Source: Pseudopontixanthobacter vadosimaris (GTDB lineage: Bacteria > Pseudomonadota > Alphaproteobacteria > Sphingomonadales > Sphingomonadaceae). Taken from it: a stretch of DNA of 64,000 nt. The notes beneath the pieces are model-generated. The model saw only the letters and a list, made by a program, of their open reading frames with translations. It was not told the DNA's origin and searched no databases. The stretch spans positions 62,001 to 126,000 of the forward strand of contig NZ_JABASZ010000032.1 of NCBI RefSeq assembly GCF_012979275.1, given 5' to 3'. The translations under genes were made by a program, and so were the position numbers. This document shows, piece by piece, positions 34,529 through 43,062 of the stretch (position 1 is its first letter; the number at the start of each line of letters is the position of its first letter).

Positions 34529-35491
34529 TCAGGGGTAGGCCACTGCACCGAATGCCTTGCGGGGAATTCCGCGATCTTCCGGCAGGGGGATAAATTCCTC
34601 GTCGTCCCCCGGAACGGGATCGAACCGACCTTCGGACCAGTCCTGCTTCGCCTGTTCGATCCGTTCGCGGGTGGAAGATACGAAGTTCCACCAGATATAT
34701 CGTGTCTCGCCCATGGGCGCCCCGCCAAGCAGCATGAACCGGGCGTCGGACCTGGCCGTCACCGAAACCGTTTCGCCGTCTTCGAGAACCAGCAGTCGCC
34801 CCGGCCCGAACGTCTCGTCACCGATCTCGATCGTGCCTTCGACGGTATAGAGTCCGCGTTCTTCGGCGATAAAATCCAGTTCGGCCGATCGGCCGGCCTC
34901 GACCTTCACGTCGGCGTAGAATGTTTCCGAAGCGGTTTGCAGAGGTGAATTCATGCCGAAAGCACGGCCGGCGATCAGGCGCATCCAGACACCGTCCGCT
35001 TCGTGAACGGGTAGCGCGTCGGCTTCCAGGTGAGTGAATTCCGGTTCATCCTCTTCGGCATTCTTGGGCAGGGCCATCCAGGTCTGGATGCCGTGCAGCC
35101 TCTGGCCCGTTGCCTTCAGTTCAGTCCGCGTGCGTTCGGAATGAACGATGCCGCGACCGCTTTTCATCCAGTTGACCGCGCCCGGTTCGATTGCCTGCTC
35201 CGTTCCCAGGCTGTCGCGGTGCAGAATTTCACCTTCGAACAGATAGGTCAGCGTGGCCAGGTTGATGTGGGGGTGCGGCCGTACGTTGATGCCTTCACCG
35301 GGTGAGAAATCAGCCGGGCCCATCTCGTCGAAGAAGATGAACGGGCCGATCATCTGCCGCCGTATGGACGGCAGCGAGCGGCGTACTTCCATTTCGCCCA
35401 GATCGACGACCTTGGGGTCGATGATTTGGGCGATTGCCGCATTGTCCGTGTCGGTACATTCGCTGTGTTCGGTTGCCTTGGTGGTGCTCAT
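34529..35491 (-). CDS. Pirin family protein
   Basis: 320 aa, bicupin fold. The N-terminal cupin has the iron-site pattern RPHPHINLATLTYLFEGEI with HSERTRTE further on, giving His, His and Glu ligands. The C-terminal pirin domain runs from about 190 to 290 (LLVLEDGETVSV, LLGGAPMGE). Pirins include quercetinase-like dioxygenases and regulators. Good SD (GAAGGA). Same orientation as, and 34 nt upstream of, the dehydrogenase gene. Confidence 0.92.
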   Translation of the reverse strand: MSTTKATEHSECTDTDNAAIAQIIDPKVVDLGEMEVRRSLPSIRRQMIGPFIFFDEMGPADFSPGEGINVRPHPHINLATLTYLFEGEILHRDSLGTEQAIEPGAVNWMKSGRGIVHSERTRTELKATGQRLHGIQTWMALPKNAEEDEPEFTHLEADALPVHEADGVWMRLIAGRAFGMNSPLQTASETFYADVKVEAGRSAELDFIAEERGLYTVEGTIEIGDETFGPGRLLVLEDGETVSVTARSDARFMLLGGAPMGETRYIWWNFVSSTRERIEQAKQDWSEGRFDPVPGDDEEFIPLPEDRGIPRKAFGAVAYP

Positions 35492-35535
35492 CTTCGGTCC
35501 TTCGTAGGTTCATTCCGCTGCCGTGGAGGGCCGCG

Positions 35536-36483
35536 TCACTCGTGAACGGTGCGCGGAACCGCCGGTCTGCCGAAATCGCATTCCAGCGCCTCCCGGTCCC
35601 AAACGCCGCCCTCGGCCGCCGCTTCGTAGGTTGATTGCAGGAAGGCCAGCAGGTCGTCTTCGGGGTCGGTGCCGGTTCGCACCGCTTCGTAGGGCAGGAC
35701 GAATTCCTGCAGATCACCATCGAAGCGAGCGGCTTCGGGCGACACTTCCCGATCGCTGAACCCAGCGGGTGCGGGATAGGCGTAGGAATAGAACATCGCT
35801 TCATCCGCCCCGCTGCCGCCCGGCCAGAATCCCGCCGACGACACTTCGTGACTATACGCCTCCTGTGCGACATCGTCGGGCAGATTGGGCACGCCGCCGG
35901 GGTGGAGCGGAGCCTTGCGTCCGGAGAACCGGGTGACCGCCAGATCGAACGAACCCCAGAAGAAATGCACCGGCGAAATCTTCCCCAGGAAACTGGTGCT
36001 GAACTTGTCGAACACCTTGGTGATCGAAAGCATGGCGCGATGGAACCGGCGGACCGCATCGCCATCGTAGGCGCGTTCTTCGGTGTCCTTCGCGAAAGGC
36101 ACCGCGTCGGACACTTCGTTCGGTGCGCCGTGAATGGCCATCTTGCCGCCCAGTGCGGAGATGAGATCGCCGGTTCGCTTGTGAAACTCCGCCACGCTCA
36201 TGGGTTCGAGCGCAAAGCTCTGGCGCATGTCCGGCGTTTCGCCGACCAGCATGTGATCCCTGAAATCGAATGTCAGCGTGATCGGGGCGTCGCCGTCGAA
36301 TATCGGACCGGTCGTCAGCCCGCGCGACGTGACGTAGAGCGTCACGTGCCAGCTATGATTGTCCCATGGTGCATGTGCGACCCGGTACTTGCCCACGATC
36401 TGCGTCCACAGGTGGAGACCCGTGCAGGTTTCCTTCCATTCGGAATAGGGTATCGCGGGCCAGTTGCCGGATCGGTCGCTCAT
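35536..36483 (-). CDS. DUF5996 family protein
   Basis: 315 aa, cytoplasmic, no signal peptide. WPAIPYSEWKETCTGLHLW at the start and FFWGSFDLAVTRFSGRKAP near 188 are hallmark segments of DUF5996. Biochemical function is not known. It heads the minus-strand redox group and lies 37 nt downstream of the Rrf2-type regulator gene, so it might be in the same transcript. Confidence 0.85.
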   Translation of the reverse strand: MSDRSGNWPAIPYSEWKETCTGLHLWTQIVGKYRVAHAPWDNHSWHVTLYVTSRGLTTGPIFDGDAPITLTFDFRDHMLVGETPDMRQSFALEPMSVAEFHKRTGDLISALGGKMAIHGAPNEVSDAVPFAKDTEERAYDGDAVRRFHRAMLSITKVFDKFSTSFLGKISPVHFFWGSFDLAVTRFSGRKAPLHPGGVPNLPDDVAQEAYSHEVSSAGFWPGGSGADEAMFYSYAYPAPAGFSDREVSPEAARFDGDLQEFVLPYEAVRTGTDPEDDLLAFLQSTYEAAAEGGVWDREALECDFGRPAVPRTVHE

Positions 36484-36520
36484 CCCAGTGGCTCCATGTC
36501 CTGGCGCTTCAGTGCCTTTT

Positions 36521-37036
36521 TCACACCTTCGTCAGCTTCCATGTTAGCGGCAGATCCTGCCCTATACAGGCTCTCTTCGCTGGTAGCCGGTTACCCGACC
36601 GGTCCGGTGAGGTCGCCGCTCCAAGCCCCAGAATTCGGCTAAGGTCATCTTTGCGGCCAAGAATATCGGCCAGCGAGTAGCGGTCGAACACCGCGAGAAA
36701 GGCGGCGAGCGCTTCCGCCGCCACGCCGGTCAAGCCGCAGGCCGGCACGATCCGGCAGTTTGCACAATCGACCAGATCGAAACCGTCTTCGGTATGGCGC
36801 AGCACCGCGCCCAGATTGATCGCGTCAGGCTCCCGGGCAAGCCGGATACCGCCCGAACGTCCGCGCAGGCTCGTAAGATAGCCCGATTTAACGAGGTCAT
36901 GCACGATCTTGGTCAGATGGTTGCGCGAGATATCGAACGCACCGGCAATTTCGCCAATCGATGCCTTGCGGTCGGGTTCGGCGCCAAGATACAGCAGAAT
37001 GCGCATGGCGTAATCGGTATAGCGGGTGAGCCGCAT
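36521..37036 (-). CDS. Rrf2-family [Fe-S] transcriptional regulator, NsrR-like
   Basis: 171 aa from the ATG at 37036 with a strong AAGGAGG site. MRLTRYTDYAMRILLYLGAE is the NsrR/Rrf2 winged-helix start, FDISRNHLTKIVHDLVKSGY the recognition part, and DCANCRIVPACGL near 94 the three-cysteine cluster ligand motif. NsrR senses nitric oxide through its Fe-S cluster and represses NO-detoxifying genes. It is divergent from a truncated haemoglobin gene with an NsrR-like operator between them. The C-terminal 25 residues are longer than usual. Confidence 0.85.
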   Translation of the reverse strand: MRLTRYTDYAMRILLYLGAEPDRKASIGEIAGAFDISRNHLTKIVHDLVKSGYLTSLRGRSGGIRLAREPDAINLGAVLRHTEDGFDLVDCANCRIVPACGLTGVAAEALAAFLAVFDRYSLADILGRKDDLSRILGLGAATSPDRSGNRLPAKRACIGQDLPLTWKLTKV

Positions 37037-37077
37037 CGATCCTCCTTCCAGCCAACCAATATACAGCCTTCGAATAA

Positions 37078-37102
37078 AAGATGCATTCTCATTGCATGTA
37101 TT
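37078..37102. promoter_or_regulatory. Candidate NsrR operator
   Basis: AAGATGCA-TTCTCAT-TGCATGTATT is an imperfect palindrome very close to the NsrR consensus (AAGATGCAT...ATGCATCTT). It sits between the divergent regulator (start 37036) and haemoglobin (start 37161) genes, so it could govern both. A second partial half-site, AGATGCATTTGCAGCACAT, follows at about 37116-37134. Confidence 0.7.
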
Positions 37103-37160
37103 GTCATGGGGGTATAGATGCATTTGCAGCACATGTTTTGATCGAGGAGCGCCGGGTAAC

Positions 37161-37616
37161 ATGGCGAAGGTAAAGGAAGCCGAGCTCGAAACCCTGATTC
37201 CGGCATTCTATGCACGGGTGAGGTCCGACGATCTGATCGGTCCGGTATTCGAACAGGGCGTGTCCGATTGGAACATTCATCTCGGCAAGCTGGTCGATTT
37301 CTGGTCGTCGGTGATGCTGACGAGCGGCCGTTACAAGGGCAATCCGGTGGCGTCGCACCTGAAGCACAAGGATGTGCTTACCCCGGACATGTTCGACCGC
37401 TGGCTTGCACTATGGACCGAGGTAACAGGTGAACTGTTGCGACCTGAAACCGCCGCGCAGTTGCAGGACAAGGCGGACCGCATAGCGGAAAGCCTGAAGC
37501 TCGCTTTATGGTTTCGCTTGCCCGCAGGTTCGCCCGCTCCCCTAACCCGGCAGCAACCCACGCCAGCTTCGCCTGCTCTTCCCCAGACGGCAGGAACGCC
37601 TGCCGCGCAGGAGTAA
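37161..37616 (+). CDS. Group III truncated haemoglobin
   Basis: 151 aa from the ATG at 37161 (GAGGAG upstream). LIPAFYARVRSDDLIGPVFE, then a WNIHLGKLVDFWSSVML segment, and VASHLKHKDVLTPDMFDRWL with the proximal His mark the trHbIII fold. The C-terminal Pro/Ala-rich tail of about 25 residues is extra. Such globins handle NO or oxygen chemistry in the cytoplasm. The NsrR-like gene and operator next door support a role in nitrosative stress. Followed after 3 nt by the DUF1971 gene. Confidence 0.9.
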   Translation: MAKVKEAELETLIPAFYARVRSDDLIGPVFEQGVSDWNIHLGKLVDFWSSVMLTSGRYKGNPVASHLKHKDVLTPDMFDRWLALWTEVTGELLRPETAAQLQDKADRIAESLKLALWFRLPAGSPAPLTRQQPTPASPALPQTAGTPAAQE

Positions 37617-37619
37617 ACC

Positions 37620-37907
37620 ATGCCGCAGCCTTACAGATCGACGCCCATATTCGACGCCGACACATTGCCTGATGCTCTTCAGAAGGAACACCGGACGAAG
37701 GCGGGGGTCTGGGGTGTTTTGCGCGTTCTGGATGGCGAAGTGCGATTGCGGTTTGGCGATGGTCAGCCTGCATCGGTGGTGAAACCGGGCCAGCCGGGAT
37801 TGCTCCTTCCCGAACAGCCGCATTGGGTGGAGCTGGCAGGCGCAATGCGCATGCAGGTCGATTTCTACGACGAATATCCCGATGTTCAACCGGAGGACGA
37901 TGCATGA
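37620..37907 (+). CDS. DUF1971 (TehB-related cupin) protein
   Basis: 95 aa, single cupin: FDADTLPDALQKEHRTKAGV, GVLRVLDGEVRLRF and LLLPEQPHWVEL are typical of DUF1971, a domain also found fused to tellurite-resistance TehB methyltransferases and common beside globin and NsrR genes. It is in a tight unit with the globin (3 nt) and the next gene (4-nt overlap). Confidence 0.88.
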   Translation: MPQPYRSTPIFDADTLPDALQKEHRTKAGVWGVLRVLDGEVRLRFGDGQPASVVKPGQPGLLLPEQPHWVELAGAMRMQVDFYDEYPDVQPEDDA

Positions 37908-38212
37908 AGACCGATAAAGCCGCCGAACACCGCACCAGGGCCGATGCCAGCTTCGCGCGCCTGATCGGCTACACTTTCGTTGCCGCGATTGTCTCGGTGG
38001 TGTGTTCGCTGTTCTATCTCGGCTGGAATGATGTGCTGACCGCGAGGTCCGGCATACTCACCGGAATTGCCGTGTTCCTCTCCGTCATGCTGGGCGCCGG
38101 GCTGATGGCGGTGGGCTTCTACAGCTCCAATGTCGGCCATGACGAAACCGCCACCGGACGGCACCGGCCCCAAGCGGACGGCGAGTGCGACGACGAGCGA
38201 AGCGGTAACTGA
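37904..38212 (+). CDS. Small two-helix membrane protein
   Basis: 102 aa; the start overlaps the DUF1971 stop (ATGA). Two hydrophobic helices, about residues 22-45 (YTFVAAIVSVVCSLFYLGW) and 50-75 (ILTGIAVFLSVMLGAGLMAV), with a charged tail. No family recognised. Its place in the globin/DUF1971 unit points to the nitrosative-stress response. Confidence 0.75.
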   Translation: MKTDKAAEHRTRADASFARLIGYTFVAAIVSVVCSLFYLGWNDVLTARSGILTGIAVFLSVMLGAGLMAVGFYSSNVGHDETATGRHRPQADGECDDERSGN

Positions 38213-38236
38213 ATCCCGTCAACCGAGGAGAAGCGC

Positions 38237-38770
38237 ATGTTCTGTCCCGAATGCGGCGAAATCATTGGCCCGGGCCCTCTCGACCGTCGTAAATGCAGAA
38301 CCCGGAGCGAGCCGGACGCGCCTGATACATCCCGGCACCGCTCCGACGAAAGCCTTATGGCGCGCTTCTGGCGCGGGCGCAGTTTCCGGAATTAGGCCGA
38401 TTACGCGTTGGGAGGCGGCTTTCGTGGCGCGCTGGACGAACTGTGATGGCTGGGTGCGCGGCAGCGTGTCGCATTGATGTGTTCGGAAGCGGTATGGTGG
38501 CGGTGCCACTGCCGTATTATCGTCGATTATCTGCTGGCCGCAGGACATGAGGTCGAACATCTGATGGCACCGGGACGACAGCAGGCAGCGGTGATGAGCG
38601 AGGACGCCGTCGTCCGGACCGAGCGCAGCATAATTTACCCGCCGCAATCCCGGGATGCGGAACCGCCGATCAGCGACACGGCAGATTCCGTCCCGCTGTG
38701 CCGCGCCGAGCGCCTGGCCATACGCGAAAACCAGCAGCGTGCGGCAAGTTTACAGATTCACGGCGAGTAG
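38237..38770 (+). pseudogene. DUF488 family pseudogene with two in-frame stops
   Basis: One frame from ATG 38237 (GAGGAG upstream) runs 177 codons to TAG 38768 but carries TAG at 38393 and TGA at 38444. Read through, it gives FWRGRSFRN-stop-ADYALGGGFRGALDEL-stop-WLGARQRVALMCSEAV and then WWRCHCRIIVDYLLAAGHEV, which is the DUF488 core and C-terminus (MCSEA, CH, RHL-like). The 52-aa and 98-aa pieces could each be expressed but neither is a full domain. Decay of an accessory gene next to the haemoglobin unit. Confidence 0.75.
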
Positions 38771-38794
38771 GAGACTTCGCCGCTTTCCGTTCAC

Positions 38795-39805
38795 TCAACC
38801 ATCGAGAAGCTGCGCCAGCCCCCTTGAAACGCAGCGTGATTCCTCTTTCGCCAAACGAACGCCGACGCCGCTTTCCTGCGCCAGTTTTCGGGCGAACAAC
38901 CCGGTACACGCGCTCCCGCCAGTCATCACGATGTCGCTTGCGAAAAGGTCGGCAGCAAGGTCCGGCGAAATATCGTGCAGCACGGCGCGCGCCGCTTCGA
39001 CCAACGGCAGTACGTGTTTTTCGAAAACGGGCAGGAAATCGCTTGCCGACAGATAAATCGTACCGGGACGAGCGCGGTGCATATCCCGCCCCTTTACGCT
39101 GATGGTTGCGGTTTGCGCATCGCTCGACGCGAAGCTGCGCGCAAGGTCGCGTTTGAGCCGTTCGGCTGTCTGTGATCCGACCAGGAAATGGTGTCTCGTA
39201 TGGAGAAATTCGGCCAGCGCCGCATCGAGTGCCAACCCGCCCTGACGAACGGAACGTGACAGGCATAGCCCATTGAGCGAATAAACCGCGATTTCCGTGG
39301 TGCCCGCACCGCATTCGATTACCATCGACGCCCGCGCATCGCCGAGCGACAGATCGGCACCGAGCGCGGCGAGAAAAGGCTCTCGCACCAGTTCCACCTT
39401 CCCCAGACCCGCGTCGCGCGCCGCGGAATGGAGCGTGCCGGCTTCCGCCTTGGTGGCGTCGGCCGGGATGCCGATCAGCGCGCTTGGCCGGCGCAGCCCT
39501 TTCTTGCCCGAAACGGATGTGAGCGCATAATCCAGCATCGCGCTGGCCGCATCGATATCCTGCAGCACCCCGCGCGCCAGGGGGTGCCTGATCTGCAGCC
39601 CTGCCGGGACACGGTCGACCATCCCTGCAACCTTGCTCCCCGCGCTCTGAAAACGCGGGGTGCCCCCATCGTCCACGTAACAGCACAGGGTCGGCTCTTC
39701 GAAGACGACGCCTTCCGCGCGCCTGATTACGCGAGTGTTGGCGGTACCCAGGTCGATCGCAAGGTCGGGGCGGGTTCGTCGGGATGCGCGGGAAAAATGA
39801 AACAT
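38795..39805 (-). CDS. MreB/actin-like protein (solitary paralogue)
   Basis: 336 aa from the ATG at 39805, which matches the usual MreB start before DLAIDLGTANTRVI (phosphate 1); the frame stays open to 39871. MVIECGAGTTEIAVYSLNG (phosphate 2) and DIVMTGGSACTGLFARKL (adenosine site) complete the actin fold. It lacks the usual mreC/mreD neighbours, and sequence between motifs is divergent, so it is probably a second MreB-like filament protein, not the main cell-shape protein. It is divergent from the Rnk-like gene; the 285 nt between shows nothing else. Confidence 0.8.
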   Translation of the reverse strand: MFHFSRASRRTRPDLAIDLGTANTRVIRRAEGVVFEEPTLCCYVDDGGTPRFQSAGSKVAGMVDRVPAGLQIRHPLARGVLQDIDAASAMLDYALTSVSGKKGLRRPSALIGIPADATKAEAGTLHSAARDAGLGKVELVREPFLAALGADLSLGDARASMVIECGAGTTEIAVYSLNGLCLSRSVRQGGLALDAALAEFLHTRHHFLVGSQTAERLKRDLARSFASSDAQTATISVKGRDMHRARPGTIYLSASDFLPVFEKHVLPLVEAARAVLHDISPDLAADLFASDIVMTGGSACTGLFARKLAQESGVGVRLAKEESRCVSRGLAQLLDG

Positions 39806-40090
39806 TCCTTTCTGTACCGACGCTGGCGTTGCCTGTCGCGCGCCAAATGGGGTCGCGCGCCAATCGGGCATGATCCGCCAATCGAATTGACGCCCCTAGC
39901 GCAACACGGCAGGGCAAAGTCATGGAACGAAAGAAATTCTGTTGGCTGGTGCCGCATGGCGGACAATTGCTCGCACTGGCGTTTGCCCCCTTTCGCTGAC
40001 GGACCCACCGTTTTGCGACTGGGGGCCGGTTCACCGATCCGTCCGCTTCGAAAGCGGAGCAGCACCAATTACAGCGATAGAGTTACAATC

Positions 40091-40522
40091 ATGTCCAACG
40101 CCGATCAGAGCCGTCCCGCAATCCATCTGCTCGATTCCGAGGCGGACCGCATTGCCGATCTAGCCTATATGTCGAAGGCAAAGGCGCCGCAGGCAGCCGC
40201 CAGGCTGATCGAGGAAATCGACCGCGCCCAGATCCATACAAGCGACAGCCTTCCAGATGACGTGGTCACGATGCTGTCGGAGGTGGACTTTATCGATGAG
40301 AACAGCGGGACAAGCAGATCGGTAACGCTCGTCTGGCCGTCCGAGGCAAATATCGATGAAGGGCGCCTGTCGATCCTTTCCCTGGTCGGGTCCGGCCTGA
40401 TCGGGATGCAGCAAGGCAGTTCCATCGAATGGCCCGATCGTTCCGACACGCCCCATATCCTGCGGATCGAAAAAGTGTCCCAGCCGGCGCGCCCGGCCAC
40501 GGAAGGGGATAATTCGCTCTAG
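40091..40522 (+). CDS. Rnk-like GreA/GreB C-terminal domain protein
   Basis: 143 aa from the ATG at 40091; the upstream open frame to 39428 is antisense to the MreB-like gene. Residues 60-130 (VVTMLSEVDFIDENSGTSRS, then SILSLVGSGLIGMQQGSSIE) match the FKBP-like domain of GreA/GreB and Rnk, which bind RNA polymerase. No coiled-coil is present, as in Rnk. Role: modulation of transcription elongation. Terminator-like hairpins follow. Confidence 0.82.
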   Translation: MSNADQSRPAIHLLDSEADRIADLAYMSKAKAPQAAARLIEEIDRAQIHTSDSLPDDVVTMLSEVDFIDENSGTSRSVTLVWPSEANIDEGRLSILSLVGSGLIGMQQGSSIEWPDRSDTPHILRIEKVSQPARPATEGDNSL

Positions 40523-40582
40523 GCGGCATGCCCGGCATCGACAGGACACGACCCGGTCCTGGTTGCTTTCCTCCCCGATAGG

Positions 40583-40622
40583 GCGAGCCGGCGGCAATCA
40601 CACAGGATCAGCGCCGGCTCGC
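40583..40622. terminator. GC-rich hairpin after the Rnk-like gene
   Basis: GCGAGCCGGCG and CGCCGGCTCGC form a perfect 11-bp stem with an 18-nt loop, between convergent genes. No U-run is visible, so termination efficiency is uncertain. Confidence 0.5.
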
Positions 40623-40641
40623 GGTAATTCGGTTGATCTTG

Positions 40642-40666
40642 CGGTGCGCGGTATGTCCCCGCACCG
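40642..40666. terminator. Second hairpin between convergent genes
   Basis: CGGTGCGCGG and CCCCGCACCG pair over 10 bp with one mismatch and a 5-nt loop, directly beyond the stop of the META/MliC gene at 40672. Likely the terminator for that minus-strand gene. Confidence 0.5.
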
Positions 40667-40671
40667 GCCAT

Positions 40672-41337
40672 TCAGGTAGCCGTGCAGGTCACTCCAGGTG
40701 CCGACGCCATGGTCTCTCCGGCGCCGAGCGGGGACAGCATGCCTTCGCGCATTCCCTTGGTCCACCACTGCATCCCCCCGCCGACATATCGCGCGCCGCT
40801 GGCCGATACGGCGATGTTCATGTCGATGGTACGGCCGTCACGCGTCAGCCGTGCCGTTTCGGTGGTCGGATAGGAGGCCTGAACCATCGTCCCGTCGGTG
40901 CAGCGATAGACTGTCTGGGCGGACGTCCGGCGTGCGGTGATCGTCATACCGGACGGCGTCGACAGGATGAGCGATCCCGTATCGTCGATGCGGTAGGTAT
41001 TCACATTACCGAGCACGTCGAGAAAACGACGTTCCTGGTCCATCACGGCCGGCGGGCAGGCGCGCTTGGTCGCACCGGCGTTATCGATGTCGAGCATCAT
41101 TCCGTCCGTGCTGTAATCGGCGAAATATCCATTGCACGCGGTATTGCCGTTCAACCGGCCATCCTCGCCGAACATCAGGGTAGTCTGCGCGTCATCGATC
41201 ACCCCGCGCGATGCGATATCTTCCACCAGCCATTCCCCGCCGGCAAGCATGGAACTGTCATTGTTCGCCATGCTCGTCATGCAGCCCGTCAAGGCGAGAC
41301 CTGCAAAAAGCGCGACTGTGCCGTGAATCATACGCAT
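40672..41337 (-). CDS. META-domain / MliC-domain lipoprotein
   Basis: 221 aa from the ATG at 41337. A lipobox FAGLALTGC marks a lipoprotein signal peptide. A META domain (GGEWLVEDIASRGVIDD, LNGNTACNGYFADYS, CPPAVMDQERRFLDVLG) is followed from about residue 135 by an MliC-like domain (VYRCTDGTMVQASYP, QWWTKGMREGML), the membrane-bound inhibitor of C-type lysozyme. Likely an outer-membrane envelope-stress protein. An EcfG promoter lies upstream. Confidence 0.87.
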   Translation of the reverse strand: MRMIHGTVALFAGLALTGCMTSMANNDSSMLAGGEWLVEDIASRGVIDDAQTTLMFGEDGRLNGNTACNGYFADYSTDGMMLDIDNAGATKRACPPAVMDQERRFLDVLGNVNTYRIDDTGSLILSTPSGMTITARRTSAQTVYRCTDGTMVQASYPTTETARLTRDGRTIDMNIAVSASGARYVGGGMQWWTKGMREGMLSPLGAGETMASAPGVTCTAT

Positions 41338-41369
41338 TCGAAATACTCCCTTAGAAATCAATGTTCGGA

Positions 41370-41394
41370 AACGGCGAATCACGAACAACGTTCC
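41370..41394 (-). promoter_or_regulatory. EcfG-type promoter of the META/MliC lipoprotein gene
   Basis: On the minus strand, GGAAC (41394-41390), 16 nt, CGTT (41373-41370) matches the alphaproteobacterial general stress sigma factor consensus exactly. It lies about 33 nt before the ATG at 41337. Confidence 0.75.
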
Positions 41395-41435
41395 GGCATT
41401 GCGTTCTTTTTCGAGAGGATACCACTATTTCCCTT

Positions 41436-41460
41436 GGAACCTGAAATGCAGATGCCCGTT
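41436..41460 (+). promoter_or_regulatory. EcfG-type promoter of the PRC-barrel lipoprotein gene
   Basis: GGAAC (41436-41440), 16 nt, CGTT (41457-41460), an exact EcfG consensus, 29 nt before the ATG at 41490. It is back to back with the promoter at 41370-41394, so both divergent genes should belong to the general stress regulon. Confidence 0.78.
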
Positions 41461-41489
41461 AGAATCGTTCAACAAAAGGGAAAACTCGG

Positions 41490-41912
41490 ATGAAGAATTT
41501 TCAATACGCTTTTCTGCCTCTCGCCATGGTGTCCCTTTCTGCCTGCGAGAGCGAGGCTGAACAGCAGGCCGACATCGTGGAGGATCGCGTCGAACAGCAG
41601 GCTGATGCAAGCGCCGCAGCGGCCGGCAATGAAATCGCAGCGCTCGGCATGACCGAAGCACAATTGCTCGATGCCGATCTGGTTGGCGCCGACGGCACCG
41701 AACTCGGCGATATCGAGCAGGTGCGCCGGAACGCGACTGGCGAAGTGGAAGGCTTCCTGGTCGAACTGGAGAACACCGATCCCGACCGCTATGTCATGGT
41801 CGAACTGGCCGGGCTGACGACCCGCGCCGATGGAACCGACATGGATCTGCAAACCAGCATGACGACGGCGGAACTCGCCGCACTTCCCGACGCGCAACTG
41901 GACGCCATGTAA
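41490..41912 (+). CDS. Small lipoprotein with a PRC-barrel-like domain
   Basis: 140 aa. The N-terminus FLPLAMVSLSAC is a lipobox signal. A Gln/Ala-rich linker follows, then a PRC-barrel-like segment from about residue 55 (LLDADLVGADGTELGDIEQV, VEGFLVELEN). PRC-barrel stress proteins are common in the EcfG regulon. GGGAAAA and CTCGG precede the ATG. Confidence 0.75.
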   Translation: MKNFQYAFLPLAMVSLSACESEAEQQADIVEDRVEQQADASAAAAGNEIAALGMTEAQLLDADLVGADGTELGDIEQVRRNATGEVEGFLVELENTDPDRYVMVELAGLTTRADGTDMDLQTSMTTAELAALPDAQLDAM

Positions 41913-42055
41913 CATCGTCGGACGGGTCTGGCATGTGCGCACGGCTAGCGCGGAACGCCGAATTCGACGTGACGCTTTGCGGCAAACGCGGTCAACTGGC
42001 ATGGAGGGCAACCCGGGATGGTTCGCCCTCCTTTCCCGTCTGCCGGATATGATCG

Positions 42056-42814
42056 ATGCACGAAGCCTTCGAGAAGATCATGCGTTTGTCGCTTGTCGCC
42101 CGCCGCGAATTGCCCTGGCGGTATATTCTCCCGACCGGAATTCTCGCTTTGCTCGGGTTCCTGGTCATCGAACTCTGGCTGGAAATCGCCGAGGGCGAGG
42201 CGCGGCAACTGGACCGCGCCATATTGCTGCTGTTCCGCCGGTCCGGGGATTTCGGCAGTCTGATCGGCCCGGCCTGGCTCGAACAAACCATGGTGGATAT
42301 CACGACGCTGGGTAGCGCAACGATGCTCACCCTGCTGACTATCGCCAGCGCCGGACTGATGGCCGTGCGGGGTACCTACCGCGTCTCCGCAATCCTGATC
42401 GGTGCCATTGCCAGCGGCAGTATCCTGGTCGCGATGTTCAAGGATTTCCTCGAGCGCCCGCGGCCCGGTCTGGTCCATCACCTGGTCAATGAAACCAGCA
42501 TGAGCTTTCCCAGCGGTCACGCGGCCAATTCCGCCATCGTGTACCTGACTATCGCGGTCCTGTTCGTCCGCTTCGAACGGCATTTCGCCACCAAGCTTTT
42601 CGTTCTGGCGATGGCGGCTTCGATCGTCCTTGCCATCGGCGTGTCACGGGTGGCGCTGGGGGTTCACTGGCCGAGCGATGTTCTGGCCGGCTGGATGCTT
42701 GGAACGGGGTGGGCTTGTTTCTGGGCGATAATCGTGAAACTGCCGATCGCGCGTATTCCCGAAGTCCTGCCCGCCGATCCGGGAGATGCCGCGACCGAAC
42801 GGCATTCCTCCTAA
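42056..42814 (+). CDS. PAP2 family membrane phosphatase
   Basis: 252 aa with about six membrane helices. The three phosphatase motifs are present: KDFLERPRPG, then SMSFPSGHAANS, then SRVALGVHWPSDVLAGW. This class dephosphorylates undecaprenyl pyrophosphate or phosphatidic acid at the periplasmic face. No clear ribosome site at the ATG. Stands alone; 42.82-43.06 kb downstream holds no recognisable gene. Confidence 0.92.
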   Translation: MHEAFEKIMRLSLVARRELPWRYILPTGILALLGFLVIELWLEIAEGEARQLDRAILLLFRRSGDFGSLIGPAWLEQTMVDITTLGSATMLTLLTIASAGLMAVRGTYRVSAILIGAIASGSILVAMFKDFLERPRPGLVHHLVNETSMSFPSGHAANSAIVYLTIAVLFVRFERHFATKLFVLAMAASIVLAIGVSRVALGVHWPSDVLAGWMLGTGWACFWAIIVKLPIARIPEVLPADPGDAATERHSS

Positions 42815-43062
42815 CAGCCGCTGGATGGGCACGGCGCCGGATATCGGCGGCCTGGTGCTGGCGCTGTTCCTCACACGCACAGTGGTGCTTCAAGACGGGG
42901 TCATCAGGCTGAGTCGCGCACCCTCGAAGGCGGGCTATCATGCGGCGGAGTTCTGCCCCGCTTTGGCGGTGCCCCTCTCAGAAAAAATCGGTTCTGTTCC
43001 TGATAGCCCGAAATTATTTGCGATGGCCTGGAAAGCTATCGGCGCAATCGGGACGGTATGAC

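Noticed and set aside
39428-40090. N-terminal extension of the Rnk-like gene
   Set aside because: It overlaps the MreB-like gene on the other strand and has no Rnk similarity; the ATG at 40091 fits family length.
40583-40666. Small structured RNA in the rnk-META intergenic region
   Set aside because: The two hairpins lie between convergent genes and are more simply terminators; no promoter was evident.
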